Shown one piece after another: positions 25,852 to 32,169 of a stretch of DNA of 32,169 nucleotides (within the stretch, counting starts at the first letter, position 1; every line of letters starts with the position of its first letter). The DNA is taken from NCBI GenBank assembly GCA_022792945.1, contig JAAWBZ010000102.1:1-32169 (forward strand). The letters are read 5' to 3'. The stretch comes from Oscillospiraceae bacterium (GTDB taxonomy: Bacteria > Bacillota > Clostridia > Oscillospirales > Oscillospiraceae). The position numbers were made by a program, and so were the translations under genes. The notes below the pieces were generated by a model. The model was not told the DNA's origin. It ran no database searches and was given only the letters and a program-made list of their open reading frames with translations.

Positions 25852-25878
25852 TGTAAGGATTCTGTCGGTTTGTGTAAG
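25852..25878 (+). promoter_or_regulatory. Possible operator: TGTAAG direct repeats upstream of miaA
   Basis: Two TGTAAG copies (25852-25857 and 25873-25878) are 21 bases apart start to start, two helical turns, each followed by AT-rich sequence and TCTG. This spacing suits a dimeric OmpR-type regulator. The 261-base mutL-miaA gap otherwise holds only an 8-bp GC hairpin (25698-25722) just after mutL, without a T-run, and no credible gene. Confidence 0.3.
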
Positions 25879-25940
25879 AATAATCTGCTATCCTGAATCC
25901 ATGCGCGATCCGCGCAAATGTTTGATTTTAGGAGGAGCTT

Positions 25941-26873
25941 ATGAACAGCAACATCATCTGCGTCGTCGGGCCGACCGCCTCGGGCAAGACAGCCCTGGCC
26001 GTGGAGCTGGCCCTGCGGCTGGGGGGCGAGGTGCTCTCCTGCGACTCCATGCAGATCTACCGCGGCATGGTGATCGGCACCGCCGCCCCCGATGCTGCCG
26101 AAATGCGCGGCGTGCCCCACCACCTGCTGGGCGTCCTGGACCCGGCGGAGCCGTGCTCCGCCGGGCGCTACGTCGCCATGGCCGACCCCATCCTCCGGGA
26201 CATCCTGGACCGGGGGAAAGCTGCCGTCCTCTGCGGCGGGACGGGGCTGTATCTGGACAGCCTCATGGCCGGGCGCACCTTCGCGCCGCGGCCCGCCTCC
26301 GGGCGGCGGGAGGAGCTGGAGCACATGGCCGACACCCAGGGCGTCGAGGCGGTCCGCGCCTACCTCGCCACCTTCGACCCCGAGAGCGCCGCGCGCCTCC
26401 ACCCCTCCGACCGGCGGCGGATCATCCGCGCCGCGGAGATCTACCTGGAGACCGGCAGGACCATGACCCAGCACGACCGCGAGAGCCGCGCCATACCGCC
26501 CAAATACACCGGCCGCTGGCTGGGCCTGGACTTTGCCGACCGCTCGGACCTCTACGGGCGCATTGACCGGCGGGTGGAGCAGATGATGGAGCGGGGGCTG
26601 CTGGAGGAGGTCCGCGGCCTTCTGGCCCGGGGCGTGCCCCGGGGGGCCACCAGCCTCCAGGCCATCGGCTACAAGGAGCTGATCGCCCATCTGGACGGCC
26701 GCTGCACCCTCGCCGAGGCCGTGGAGACCATCCAGCGGGAGTCCCGGCGGTACGCCAAGCGCCAGCGCACCTGGTTCCGCCGCAACCCCGCCGTCCACTG
26801 GATCGAACAAGCCGGCCCGCCGGACGCCGGGGCCGTCCTGGCCGACGCCCTGGCGTACCTGGCGGAGGCATGA
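25941..26873 (+). CDS. miaA: tRNA dimethylallyltransferase MiaA
   Basis: 310 residues, normal length. It transfers dimethylallyl from DMAPP to A37 of tRNAs reading UNN codons, giving i6A, the substrate of MiaB. The P-loop is GPTASGKT (10-17), followed by the conserved SCDSMQIYRGM with Asp35, GGTGLYLDSLM, and the tRNA-binding/catalytic region QAIGYKEL. The C-terminal RRYAKRQRTWFRR is typical. AGGAGGAG lies just before the ATG. The mutL-miaA-hfq order is widely conserved, which supports the calls. Its stop overlaps the start of the decayed TraX-like gene. Confidence 0.96.
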   Translation: MNSNIICVVGPTASGKTALAVELALRLGGEVLSCDSMQIYRGMVIGTAAPDAAEMRGVPHHLLGVLDPAEPCSAGRYVAMADPILRDILDRGKAAVLCGGTGLYLDSLMAGRTFAPRPASGRREELEHMADTQGVEAVRAYLATFDPESAARLHPSDRRRIIRAAEIYLETGRTMTQHDRESRAIPPKYTGRWLGLDFADRSDLYGRIDRRVEQMMERGLLEEVRGLLARGVPRGATSLQAIGYKELIAHLDGRCTLAEAVETIQRESRRYAKRQRTWFRRNPAVHWIEQAGPPDAGAVLADALAYLAEA

Positions 26874-27286
26874 AGCGGTTTTCTCTTCAAGGTCCTGGCC
26901 CTGGTGTGCATGACCCTGGACCGCCTGGGGGCGTATCTGGCCGGGCTGGCCGTGAGCTGCCTGGTCGTGGAGCGGACCGGGACCTTTGACCTGCACAGCC
27001 TCCTGCCCACGCTCTTCTACACGGACCTGCTCGCTGGGGGCGGAGCTGCCGCTGCTCTCGGCGCTGGTGCCGGAGCGCTGGTTTTTCCAGGGCGGCCTGC
27101 TGTGGCTGCGGGGGGTGTTCTGCAATGTATTTTCCCTGTTTGCGGGAACACAGTGGTGCATGGGGCTTGCCATTCTGCCGCTGATGCGGTACAATGGGGG
27201 AGAAGGGCCGGGGGCTGAAGTACTTCTTTTGCCTCTGCTACCCTTTGCACATCTATCTGCTGTACACAGTCCAGCTGCTGCGGTGA
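26870..27286 (+). pseudogene. Decayed TraX-family membrane protein gene
   Basis: Three frames must be joined to read a TraX-like protein. ATG 26870 overlaps the miaA TGA and gives MKRF; dropping one T from the T4 run (26879-26882) continues as LFKVLALVCMTLDRLGAYLA. Dropping one G from G5 (27036-27040) joins to AELPLLSALVPERWFFQGGL and LPLMRYNG. Dropping one G from G5 (27196-27200) gives EKGRGLKYFFCLCYPLHIYL and a TGA at 27284-27286. TraX proteins share an N-terminal LKxxAxxxMxxDHxG, a YNGxxG and a terminal FYPLH. Here the DH is DR, and the repaired length of about 137 residues is short, so an internal deletion is also likely. TraX-like proteins are membrane acetyltransferase relatives of uncertain role. 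Confidence 0.75.
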
Positions 27287-27299
27287 AGGAGGCATTCCC

Positions 27300-27860
27300 A
27301 TGACGATCATTGAGCGGGCGCGGCCCGAGGACGCGGCGGCGCTGCTGACGCATCTCAACCGCGTGGGCGGCGAGACAGACAATCTGACCTTCGGGAAGAA
27401 CGAGTTCCCCGCCTCGCTGGAGGCCGAGGCCGCGTGGCTCCGGGAGCGGGCGCGCTCGGAAACCAGCGCCCATTTTGTGGCCCGGGAGGATGGGCGGATC
27501 GTGGGCGAGGCGGGGCTGGACGCCCTGCCTCGGCGCATGGCCCACCGGGCGGAGCTTGGCATATCGGTCCTGCGCTCCCACTGGGGCCGGGGCATCGGCG
27601 GACGGCTGTTGGCGGCGGCTGTGGACTTCGGACGGACTCACGGTATTGAGATGATCGAATTGCAGGTCCGCAGCGACAACGAGCGGGCCATCGGGCTGTA
27701 CCGGAAATTCGGCTTCGAGCGGATCGGCGTTTATCCCGGGTTCTTCAAGCTGGCGGGGCGGTATGTGGACTTTGATCTCATGCTCCTGGATCTGCGCGGC
27801 GGCGGACCGGCACAGAAGGACCCGGCGGAGCCGCAGCCCCTTCCGCTCCGCGCGGAATGA
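27300..27860 (+). CDS. GNAT family N-acetyltransferase
   Basis: 186 residues. The start [19 protein letters not shown] and the acetyl-CoA loop [13 protein letters not shown] are typical, followed by [20 protein letters not shown], the late GNAT motif also found in ribosomal-protein and phosphinothricin acetyltransferases. A Pro-rich tail of about 20 residues ([16 protein letters not shown]) is extra. AAGGAGG lies 7 bases before the ATG. It follows the decayed TraX-like gene and precedes hfq by 140 bases. The substrate is unknown. Confidence 0.9.
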   Translation: MTIIERARPEDAAALLTHLNRVGGETDNLTFGKNEFPASLEAEAAWLRERARSETSAHFVAREDGRIVGEAGLDALPRRMAHRAELGISVLRSHWGRGIGGRLLAAAVDFGRTHGIEMIELQVRSDNERAIGLYRKFGFERIGVYPGFFKLAGRYVDFDLMLLDLRGGGPAQKDPAEPQPLPLRAE

Positions 27861-28000
27861 AATATCGCGCCGCCGCCGGACGTTTTTACGGCATATCGTG
27901 CGCGGAGCAGGGATTTAAGAAAAAAATTCACGATTTCTCTCGATTTCGCGGCGGCGTTTGTGGTAAGTTAGAGGTATCACAGAGAGAAGGAGCGATTTCC

Positions 28001-28231
28001 ATGTCAACCAACGCCACCATGCAGGAGCAGTTCCTCAACACCCTCCGTCAGGAGCGCACGCCGGTCACCGTTTTTCTTATGAACGGCTTCCAGCTGCGGG
28101 GCGTCGTCACCGGGTTTGACCATTACGCTGTGATGGTCCTCTCCGACGGGCGGCAGAACATGATCTACAAGCACGCCATCTCCACCATCTCGCCCGCCGC
28201 GCCCATCCGGGTGGGCGACGCCCCCGCCTGA
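28001..28231 (+). CDS. hfq: RNA chaperone Hfq
   Basis: 76 residues, the usual size for a Firmicute Hfq. Sm1 is seen in [20 protein letters not shown] and Sm2 in [11 protein letters not shown], whose Lys57-His58 line the proximal RNA-binding pore. It forms a hexamer that binds U-rich sRNAs and A-rich mRNAs. The start at 28001 has AGAAGGAG about 8 bases upstream; the longer in-frame form beginning at 27857 lacks a good site and adds unrelated sequence. The 140 bases upstream are AT-richer than their surroundings and may hold a promoter, but no clear -35/-10 pair was found. Confidence 0.96.
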   Translation: MSTNATMQEQFLNTLRQERTPVTVFLMNGFQLRGVVTGFDHYAVMVLSDGRQNMIYKHAISTISPAAPIRVGDAPA

Positions 28232-28239
28232 GCCTCCGC

Positions 28240-28272
28240 GGCGCGCGCCCGGGCCGGACCCGGGCGCGCGCC
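28240..28272 (+). other. All-GC hairpin between hfq and the HlyD-like gene
   Basis: A perfect 14-bp stem made only of G-C pairs (28240-28253 with 28259-28272) and a 5-base loop, CCGGA. It lies 8 bases after the hfq stop and ends 3 bases before the AAAGGAG site of the next gene. No T-run follows, so termination is doubtful. Likely roles are protecting the hfq mRNA 3' end or tuning downstream expression. Confidence 0.65.
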
Positions 28273-28287
28273 GGCAAAGGAGCCTCC

Positions 28288-29505
28288 ATGAAACAGGGCA
28301 AAGTTTACAACAAAGTCATCGTCGCGCTGGTCATCGCGGTCATCGTCTGCTACGCGGCCTACGCCGTGTTCTCCGCGGTCCATGTGCCGCTGACCACCGT
28401 GCAGGCCGCCGAATACGAGGCCGGCAACGGCTGCCGCGTCACCGGCTTCGTGGTGCGTCAGGAGGCGCTGCTCACCTCTCCCCACGCCATCACCGTGCTC
28501 GAGCGCGCCGAGGGCGAGAAGGTGGGCGTGGGCCAGACCGTGGCCACCGGCTACCTCACCGCCGACGCCCAGGCGCGGCAGAACGAAATTCAGAGCCTCA
28601 CCGCCCAGCTGGAGCAGCTGGAATACGCCAACTCCTTCAGTGACGACCCCGCCGACACCGCCGCGCTGGACGAGCAGATTTTAGTCAAGCTGGCCTCCTA
28701 TGTCCAGCTGACGGCCAAGCGGGACATGGCCTCTGTCTCCGAGATGAGCGCCGAGCTCAAGGGCCTGATCCTCCGCCGCAGCACCGGCAGCGCGGACCTG
28801 GGGGCCATCCGCGCCCAGGCCGAGGCCATCGAGGAGCGGCTGGCTGAATTACAAACCGTGGCCGGGGCCGACACCTCCCGCATCCAGGCTCCCATCTCCG
28901 GCTACTTCTCCGGCGGCGCGGACGGGTATGAGTCCGTCCTGACCCCGGCGCGGCTGACCGACCTGACAGCGGCGCAGCTGGAGGCGTTGGAGCCGGTGGC
29001 CCTGCCGGAGGGGGCCTGCGGGCGGCTGATCGCCGACGCGACGTGGTACTTCGCCGCGGTGGTCCCCGCCGCCCAGACCGAGGCGCTGTGGGAGGGCGCA
29101 CAGGTCACGGTGGACTTCACCGGTGACTTTTACGCGACCCTCACCATGACCGTGACGCGGCTGGGGGAGAACGAGGCGGGGCAGCGGCTGATCGTGCTTT
29201 CATCCTCGGACTACATCCAGAGCGTCACGCTGCTGCGCCGCCAGACGGTGGACATCCTCTTCAACGTCTACGCCGGCCTGCGGGTGCCCAAGGACGCGCT
29301 GCGGGTGGACGAGCAGGGCCGGGCGGGGGTGTTTGTGCTGGAGAGCGCCACGTCCAAGTGGAAGCCGGTCAAAATTCTCTACGACAACGGCGAGAGCTAT
29401 GTGGTGGAGCTGGACAAGTCCTCCACCGACAACCTCTGGCCCGGCGACGTGATCATCGTCGAAGCCAGAAATCTATACGATGGAAAGGTCGTCATTCAGT
29501 CATGA
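28288..29505 (+). CDS. HlyD-like membrane-fusion/adaptor protein
   Basis: 405 residues. A short basic N-terminus is followed by one transmembrane helix (VIVALVIAVIVCYAAYAVF, about 10-28). An outer region has an HlyD/biotinyl-lipoyl-like beta domain (GCRVTGFVVRQEALL ... GEKVGVGQTVATGYL). A helical hairpin spans about 95-190 (EIQSLTAQLEQLEY ... AIEERLAELQTV). The second beta half begins IQAPISGYFSGGADGYES. The C-terminal barrel holds RVPKDALRVDEQGRAGVFVL. No transporter gene is adjacent; instead it sits beside yggS-sepF-divIVA, so an envelope or division-linked role is possible. The stop overlaps the yggS start (ATGA). Confidence 0.8.
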   Translation: MKQGKVYNKVIVALVIAVIVCYAAYAVFSAVHVPLTTVQAAEYEAGNGCRVTGFVVRQEALLTSPHAITVLERAEGEKVGVGQTVATGYLTADAQARQNEIQSLTAQLEQLEYANSFSDDPADTAALDEQILVKLASYVQLTAKRDMASVSEMSAELKGLILRRSTGSADLGAIRAQAEAIEERLAELQTVAGADTSRIQAPISGYFSGGADGYESVLTPARLTDLTAAQLEALEPVALPEGACGRLIADATWYFAAVVPAAQTEALWEGAQVTVDFTGDFYATLTMTVTRLGENEAGQRLIVLSSSDYIQSVTLLRRQTVDILFNVYAGLRVPKDALRVDEQGRAGVFVLESATSKWKPVKILYDNGESYVVELDKSSTDNLWPGDVIIVEARNLYDGKVVIQS

Positions 29506-30197
29506 TCCAGGAAAACATCGCCCGCATCCGCGCCCGGATGGCCGAGGCCGCCCGGACCGCCGGCCGGGACCCGGAGGAGATCCAGCTGTGCGCCGCCAGC
29601 AAGATGAACGATGCCGCGGCGGTCCGGGCGGCGGTGGCCGCCGGGGCGGACTGCTGCGGGGAGAACCGGGTGCAGGAGCTGGTGCAGAAGCAGGCCCAGG
29701 GGGCCTATGACGGTGCGCCGGTCCACTTCATCGGCCACCTCCAGACCAACAAGGTCCGGCAGGTGGTGGGCGCGGTGGACCTCATCCAGTCGGTGGACCG
29801 GCTGGATTTGCTCCGGTGTATCCAGAAGGAGGCCGCCAAGCGCGGCGTTGTGCAGAACATCCTGCTGGAGGTCAACGTGGGCGGCGAGGAGAGCAAATCC
29901 GGCTTTTCCGTCCGGGAGGCGGCGGAAGTCGCGGCAGAAATGGGCGGTTATTCCAATGTTTTCCTCCAGGGGCTCATGACAATTCCCCCCATCAGCCGCG
30001 CCCCGGGCGGCAATCGCGGATATTTTGCCGAAATGCGCAACCTTTTTGTTGACATAGGCGAAAAAAAGTACGATAATGTTAACATGGTCTGCCTGTCGAT
30101 GGGTATGTCGGACGACTACGCCGACGCCATCGCTGAGGGCAGCACCATGATTCGGGTGGGTACCGCCATCTTCGGCGCCCGCCATTACATGAAATAA
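29502..30197 (+). CDS. yggS: YggS family PLP-binding protein
   Basis: 231 residues of the YggS/PLPBP (PROSC) family, a fold-type III PLP protein involved in vitamin B6 and amino acid homeostasis. The PLP Lys is Lys34 in CAASKMND; also seen are GENRVQE, HFIGHLQTNKV, LEVNVGGEESKSGF and the phosphate-binding SMGMSDDYADAIAEG...RVGTAIFG. The ATG overlaps the stop of the HlyD-like gene by four bases, with only a weak, distant ribosome site, so translation is probably coupled. In Gram-positives it commonly lies upstream of sepF. A promoter for sepF lies within its 3' part (30049-30077). Confidence 0.95.
   Translation: MIQENIARIRARMAEAARTAGRDPEEIQLCAASKMNDAAAVRAAVAAGADCCGENRVQELVQKQAQGAYDGAPVHFIGHLQTNKVRQVVGAVDLIQSVDRLDLLRCIQKEAAKRGVVQNILLEVNVGGEESKSGFSVREAAEVAAEMGGYSNVFLQGLMTIPPISRAPGGNRGYFAEMRNLFVDIGEKKYDNVNMVCLSMGMSDDYADAIAEGSTMIRVGTAIFGARHYMK
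30049..30077 (+). promoter_or_regulatory. Internal promoter for sepF-divIVA within yggS
   Basis: TTGACA (30049-30054, perfect -35), a 17-base spacer containing an A-tract, and GATAAT (30072-30077). It lies inside the yggS coding sequence, about 160 bases before the sepF ATG. The local sequence is AT-richer than the rest of yggS, as expected for a selected promoter. Confidence 0.7.
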
Positions 30198-30232
30198 TTT
30201 TCAGCATGTGATCATAGGAGGACACTTTTAGA

Positions 30233-30745
30233 ATGGGATTTATGGACGAACTGAAGAAGCTGGCCAAGCCCTACGCAGAGGACGAGGACGACTTCGACGA
30301 TTATGACGACGGTTTTGACGAGGCGCCGGCCCCGTCCAGGTCCTCAAGGTCCTCGGCCGCGCCTTCGTATAATCTTGACGAGCTGGGCATCGGCGGCGGC
30401 AGTAACGGCAACGCGCCGCTGGGCGCCGGCGTGCGCGGCGCCAACAAGATTGTCAATATCAACGCCACGGCCCAGCTGAAGGTGGTGCTGGTGAAGCCCG
30501 AGCGGTTCGACAATGTCTCGGAGATCGCCGAGCATCTGCGGGAGAAGCACGCGGTGGTGCTCAACCTGGAGCAGACCAGCAAGGATATCTCTCGCCGCCT
30601 GGTGGACTTCCTCTCCGGCTGCGCCTACGCGCTGGACGGGAAGATCAAGAAGGTGGCCATCTCAACCTACATCATCACGCCCTACAACGTGGAGATCGAG
30701 GGCGATTTGATGGAGGAGCTGGAAAATAACGGCATGTACTCGTAG
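30233..30745 (+). CDS. sepF: Cell division protein SepF
   Basis: 170 residues. The N-terminal amphipathic membrane anchor (MGFMDELKKLAKPY) is followed by an acidic, disordered linker (DEDDFDDYDDGFDE, then Ser/Arg-rich). The SepF core at about 75-160 contains VVLVKPERFDNVSEIAEHLR, VVLNLEQTSKDISRRLVDFL and SGCAYALDGKI. SepF binds the FtsZ C-terminus, bundles filaments and anchors the Z-ring. ATAGGAGG lies about 10 bases before the ATG. It is 29 bases upstream of divIVA, and an internal promoter lies in yggS. Confidence 0.95.
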   Translation: MGFMDELKKLAKPYAEDEDDFDDYDDGFDEAPAPSRSSRSSAAPSYNLDELGIGGGSNGNAPLGAGVRGANKIVNINATAQLKVVLVKPERFDNVSEIAEHLREKHAVVLNLEQTSKDISRRLVDFLSGCAYALDGKIKKVAISTYIITPYNVEIEGDLMEELENNGMYS

Positions 30746-30774
30746 GACAGCCGTGCCGAAAGGAGTGGGCTAGA

Positions 30775-31488
30775 TTGATCACGCCACAGGAGATCCAGGA
30801 AAAAACCTTTGTCAAGGCGGTCTTTGGCGGCTATGACATGGCCAGCGTGGACGATTTTCTCGAGCCGCTGACTGAGGATTATATTGCCCTTTACAAGGAA
30901 AACGCAGTGCTCAAGAGCAAGATGAAGATCCTCGTGGAGAAGCTGGAGGAGTACCGCGGCCAAGAGGAGAGCATGAAAAAGGCGCTGGTGGCGGCGCAGA
31001 TGGCGTCGGACCAGATGATCGCCGAGGCGGAGAAGAAGTGCGCCCAGATGACCAGCCAGGCCGAAAACGCCGCGCGGAGCAAGGTCTCCGAGTCACAGCA
31101 GCAGATCGCCGCGGAGGAGGAGCGCATCGAGCGGGCCAAGCAGGCGGCGCTGAACTTTATTGAGGTCATCGAGCGGGACGTAAACCGGCATCTGGAGCTG
31201 CTGGCCAACCTGAAGCTGATGAACCTGACGGGCCCGTCGCAGCAGCGGGTGCAGGCTTACGACTTCGAGCGGGAGCCGCCCGCGCCGCGGCCGCAGATGC
31301 CGGAGCCGGCCCCGGTCCCGGCGGCGGAGGACTCCCAGGAGATCGCGGCGGAGATCGCCCAGAACCTGGAAAAGGTCATCGGCCCGGAGGACGACGGCAG
31401 CCTGGACCGCACCCGCGTCGCCCGCCGGGATACCGGCAGGCTGAATACCCTGCAGTTCGGGAAGAATTACGACCCCAGCAAGCCGTAA
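30775..31488 (+). CDS. divIVA: DivIVA domain-containing cell division protein
   Basis: 237 residues, TTG start with AAAGGAG about 9 bases upstream. The N-terminal lipid-binding DivIVA domain (ITPQEIQEKTFVKAVFGGYD, then VDDFLEPLTEDY) targets curved membrane. A long coiled coil follows (about 40-160, rich in Lys/Glu/Ala with AAEEERIERAKQ). A Pro-rich segment (REPPAPRPQMPEPAPVPAAE) and a tail ending LQFGKNYDPSKP complete it. It marks poles and septa and recruits partners. It is the last intact gene in the window. Confidence 0.94.
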   Translation: MITPQEIQEKTFVKAVFGGYDMASVDDFLEPLTEDYIALYKENAVLKSKMKILVEKLEEYRGQEESMKKALVAAQMASDQMIAEAEKKCAQMTSQAENAARSKVSESQQQIAAEEERIERAKQAALNFIEVIERDVNRHLELLANLKLMNLTGPSQQRVQAYDFEREPPAPRPQMPEPAPVPAAEDSQEIAAEIAQNLEKVIGPEDDGSLDRTRVARRDTGRLNTLQFGKNYDPSKP

Positions 31489-31492
31489 GCAA

Positions 31493-31575
31493 AGAACCTC
31501 CGGCCGCAAGGTGTACTGCGCACCAGGTCGTGCGGACAGCACAACAAGGCCCCTGGGGAGGAAATGCGAGGTTTT
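31493..31575 (+). ncRNA. Candidate structured RNA after divIVA
   Basis: An 8-bp closing helix pairs 31493-31500 with 31568-31575 (AGAACCTC/GAGGTTTT, one G-U). Inside are a GGCC/GGCC helix (31502-31505 with 31548-31551) and two hairpins: GGTGT-ACTGC-GCACC (31510-31524) and a GTGC/GCAC stem (31530-31533 with 31539-31542), extendable past one mismatch. A terminator hairpin follows at 31580. This is an aptamer-plus-terminator layout. It matches no riboswitch or T-box I can recognise. Folding by eye is weak evidence. Confidence 0.35.
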
Positions 31576-31579
31576 AAGA

Positions 31580-31616
31580 GGAGAGGCGCCGCGCAAGCGG
31601 CGTCTCTCCAGTTTTC
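31580..31616 (+). terminator. Intrinsic terminator downstream of divIVA
   Basis: A 13-bp stem (31580-31592 with 31597-31609, one G-U pair) capped by a GCAA tetraloop and followed by AGTTTTC. It should end the sepF-divIVA transcript, or serve as the expression platform of the structured segment just upstream. Confidence 0.7.
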
Positions 31617-31650
31617 AACTGGATGCATTCATAATTATAAAAGTAGATAA

Positions 31651-31854
31651 TGCTTTGATATTTCTCTCAACCGGCCCAACAGCGAAACGGCTTCCGCCAT
31701 GCTGGAGGCGGAAAGGATTGTGAACGACCCAGCAGTAAAAGGGTATACCGATCTGGACCGGTTGTTTGCAGACTTGAAACGGTGTATTCATTTGCAATGT
31801 ATGACTCAAATAATGCTGGCACATTTACAGGCGCCGGAACGATTATGGTTGTAA
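31651..31854 (+). pseudogene. Truncated RelB/DinJ-type antitoxin remnant
   Basis: The frame from 31651 reads FDISLNRPNSETASAMLEAE, then RIVNDPAVKGYTDLDRLFAD and LKR, the typical C-terminal half of RelB/DinJ antitoxins, which bind and neutralise RelE/YafQ-type toxins. The frame is closed by TAA (31648-31650) immediately upstream, so the DNA-binding N-terminus is missing. After LKR the frame drifts into unrelated sequence to TAA at 31852-31854. No toxin gene follows. It reads as a remnant, probably brought in with the AT-rich accessory DNA. Confidence 0.7.
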
Positions 31855-31934
31855 ATGAAGAACTCTATCTACATAATAGAGTAGCGGAAGAACGTGAAAT
31901 TAACGCATATACACTAGATTATACTGACGAATAA
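31797..31934 (+). pseudogene. Short unidentified coding fragment after the antitoxin remnant
   Basis: In a second frame, MYDSNNAGTFTGAGTIMVVN then EELYLHNRVAEEREINAYTL runs to TAA at 31932-31934. The composition is natural-looking and quite unlike shadow frames in this window, suggesting the 3' end of an accessory gene whose upstream part is lost. The frame is open further upstream through the antitoxin remnant but is not sensible there. I do not recognise the family, and there is no ribosome binding site. Confidence 0.35.
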
Positions 31935-32169
31935 GAACAGTTTTTGAAAGCCACTTTTGAAAGTTGTTCTGCCACATAAGAACGGCGGCTTTGATTGCTA
32001 TTTCAAAACCGCCGTTTAGCTGCATGATGATTTTGCCGCCACACAACGGTTTTTTTATTGATTTTATAGACGAAAATCGTCTTATAACTTCTTACAAGCC
32101 TTTATAGAAAACGGCAAAAACCATTGATTTTTCAAGGTTCTTGCCGTTTCTGCTTATATCACGCCGTAT
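31934..32169. other. AT-rich noncoding segment with successive hairpins
   Basis: No gene was found. Hairpins lie at 31934-31970 (AGAACA/TGTTCT, enclosing two TTTTGAAAG repeats), 32064-32087 (AGACGA/TCGTCT core), and 32109-32149 (14-bp stem with one mismatch, AAACGGCAA.../...TTGCCGTTT), plus the terminator listed at 31981-32016. The base composition is clearly lower in GC than the housekeeping genes. Confidence 0.5.
31981..32016. terminator. Terminator-like hairpin in the AT-rich tail
   Basis: A 14-bp stem (AACGGCGGCTTTGA, 31981-31994, with TCAAAACCGCCGTT, 32003-32016, one mismatch) and an 8-base loop. It is followed by TAGC, so it is not a classical T-run terminator, but it lies just after the two coding remnants. 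Confidence 0.45.

Noticed and set aside
25686-27641. 651-codon minus-strand open frame across miaA and the TraX-like region
   Set aside because: It spans several opposite-strand genes and intergenic DNA without interruption, has no recognisable domain, and reflects a lack of stops in GC-rich DNA.
27857-28231. Longer Hfq starting at 27857
   Set aside because: The extra 48 codons lack a ribosome site and look like read-through of the AT-rich upstream region, while the ATG at 28001 has AGAAGGAG and gives a normal 76-residue Hfq.
31489-31620. rnpB, tmRNA or a T-box leader downstream of divIVA
   Set aside because: The RNase P core GAGGAAAGUCC and ACAGAAA pattern is absent, the segment is far too short for tmRNA or rnpB, and no T-box GGUGGUACCGCG or Stem I could be placed. 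AAGGTGTACTGCG resembles a T-box only loosely.
1-32169. CRISPR array, phage genes or a defence system
   Set aside because: No regularly spaced direct repeats, Cas, capsid, integrase or known defence proteins were seen. Only the antitoxin remnant at the right edge points to mobile DNA.

Overview
The window is a high-GC chromosomal stretch from a Gram-positive, Clostridia-type bacterium. The best guess is a gut Oscillospiraceae relative. Support comes from SepF and DivIVA, an S-layer-homology protein, a lipoprotein signal peptidase, a Clostridia-type ParE/ParC pair, strong Shine-Dalgarno sites of AAGGAG/GGAGG type, and consensus -35/-10 promoters. The species is an inference. No rRNA, tRNA, CRISPR array or intact transposase was seen.

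Layout. (1) 175-8796, minus strand: one long unit running parE, a stalk-domain surface protein broken by an in-frame TAG, parC, a GNAT acetyltransferase, a YitT-type membrane protein and a transglutaminase-like lipoprotein. A near-consensus promoter sits upstream of parE. (2) 9029-9724, plus: a lone single-pass membrane protein with its own promoter, closed by a bidirectional terminator. (3) 9779-17228, minus: a PpiC-type foldase with a zinc ribbon, a diacylglycerol-kinase-like lipid kinase, a secreted transglutaminase/SLH protein, mnmE, lspA and an RluD-type pseudouridine synthase. The 297-base mnmE-lspA gap is packed with relics of interspersed repeats. (4) 17459-22869, plus: miaB, a possible small membrane protein, mutS, a frameshifted gene and a CPBP-family membrane protease. 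(5) 23068-23682, minus: a Vat/CatB-like acetyltransferase with its own promoter and a putative leader peptide, divergent from mutL. (6) 23811-31488, plus: mutL, miaA, a decayed TraX-like gene, a GNAT acetyltransferase, hfq, an HlyD-like adaptor, yggS, sepF and divIVA. (7) 31489-32169: a foldable RNA-like segment plus terminator, then AT-rich DNA with a truncated RelB/DinJ antitoxin remnant and several hairpins, which looks like the edge of an accessory insertion.

How the genes work together. The core is housekeeping: chromosome decatenation (ParE/ParC), mismatch repair (MutS, MutL), three tRNA modification enzymes (MnmE, MiaB, MiaA) beside Hfq, export and envelope maturation (LspA, PpiC foldase, SLH protein, lipid kinase), and division-site proteins (YggS, SepF, DivIVA). 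MiaA and MiaB act in sequence on A37 of tRNAs.

No wholly new multi-gene system stands out. The most interesting signals are small: the acetyltransferase leader-peptide arrangement; a 63-66 base palindromic element present twice, each copy starting right after a stop codon and showing compensatory stem changes; the in-frame TAG between the topoisomerase genes; four frameshifts each explained by one extra base in a homopolymer; and the structured segment after divIVA.
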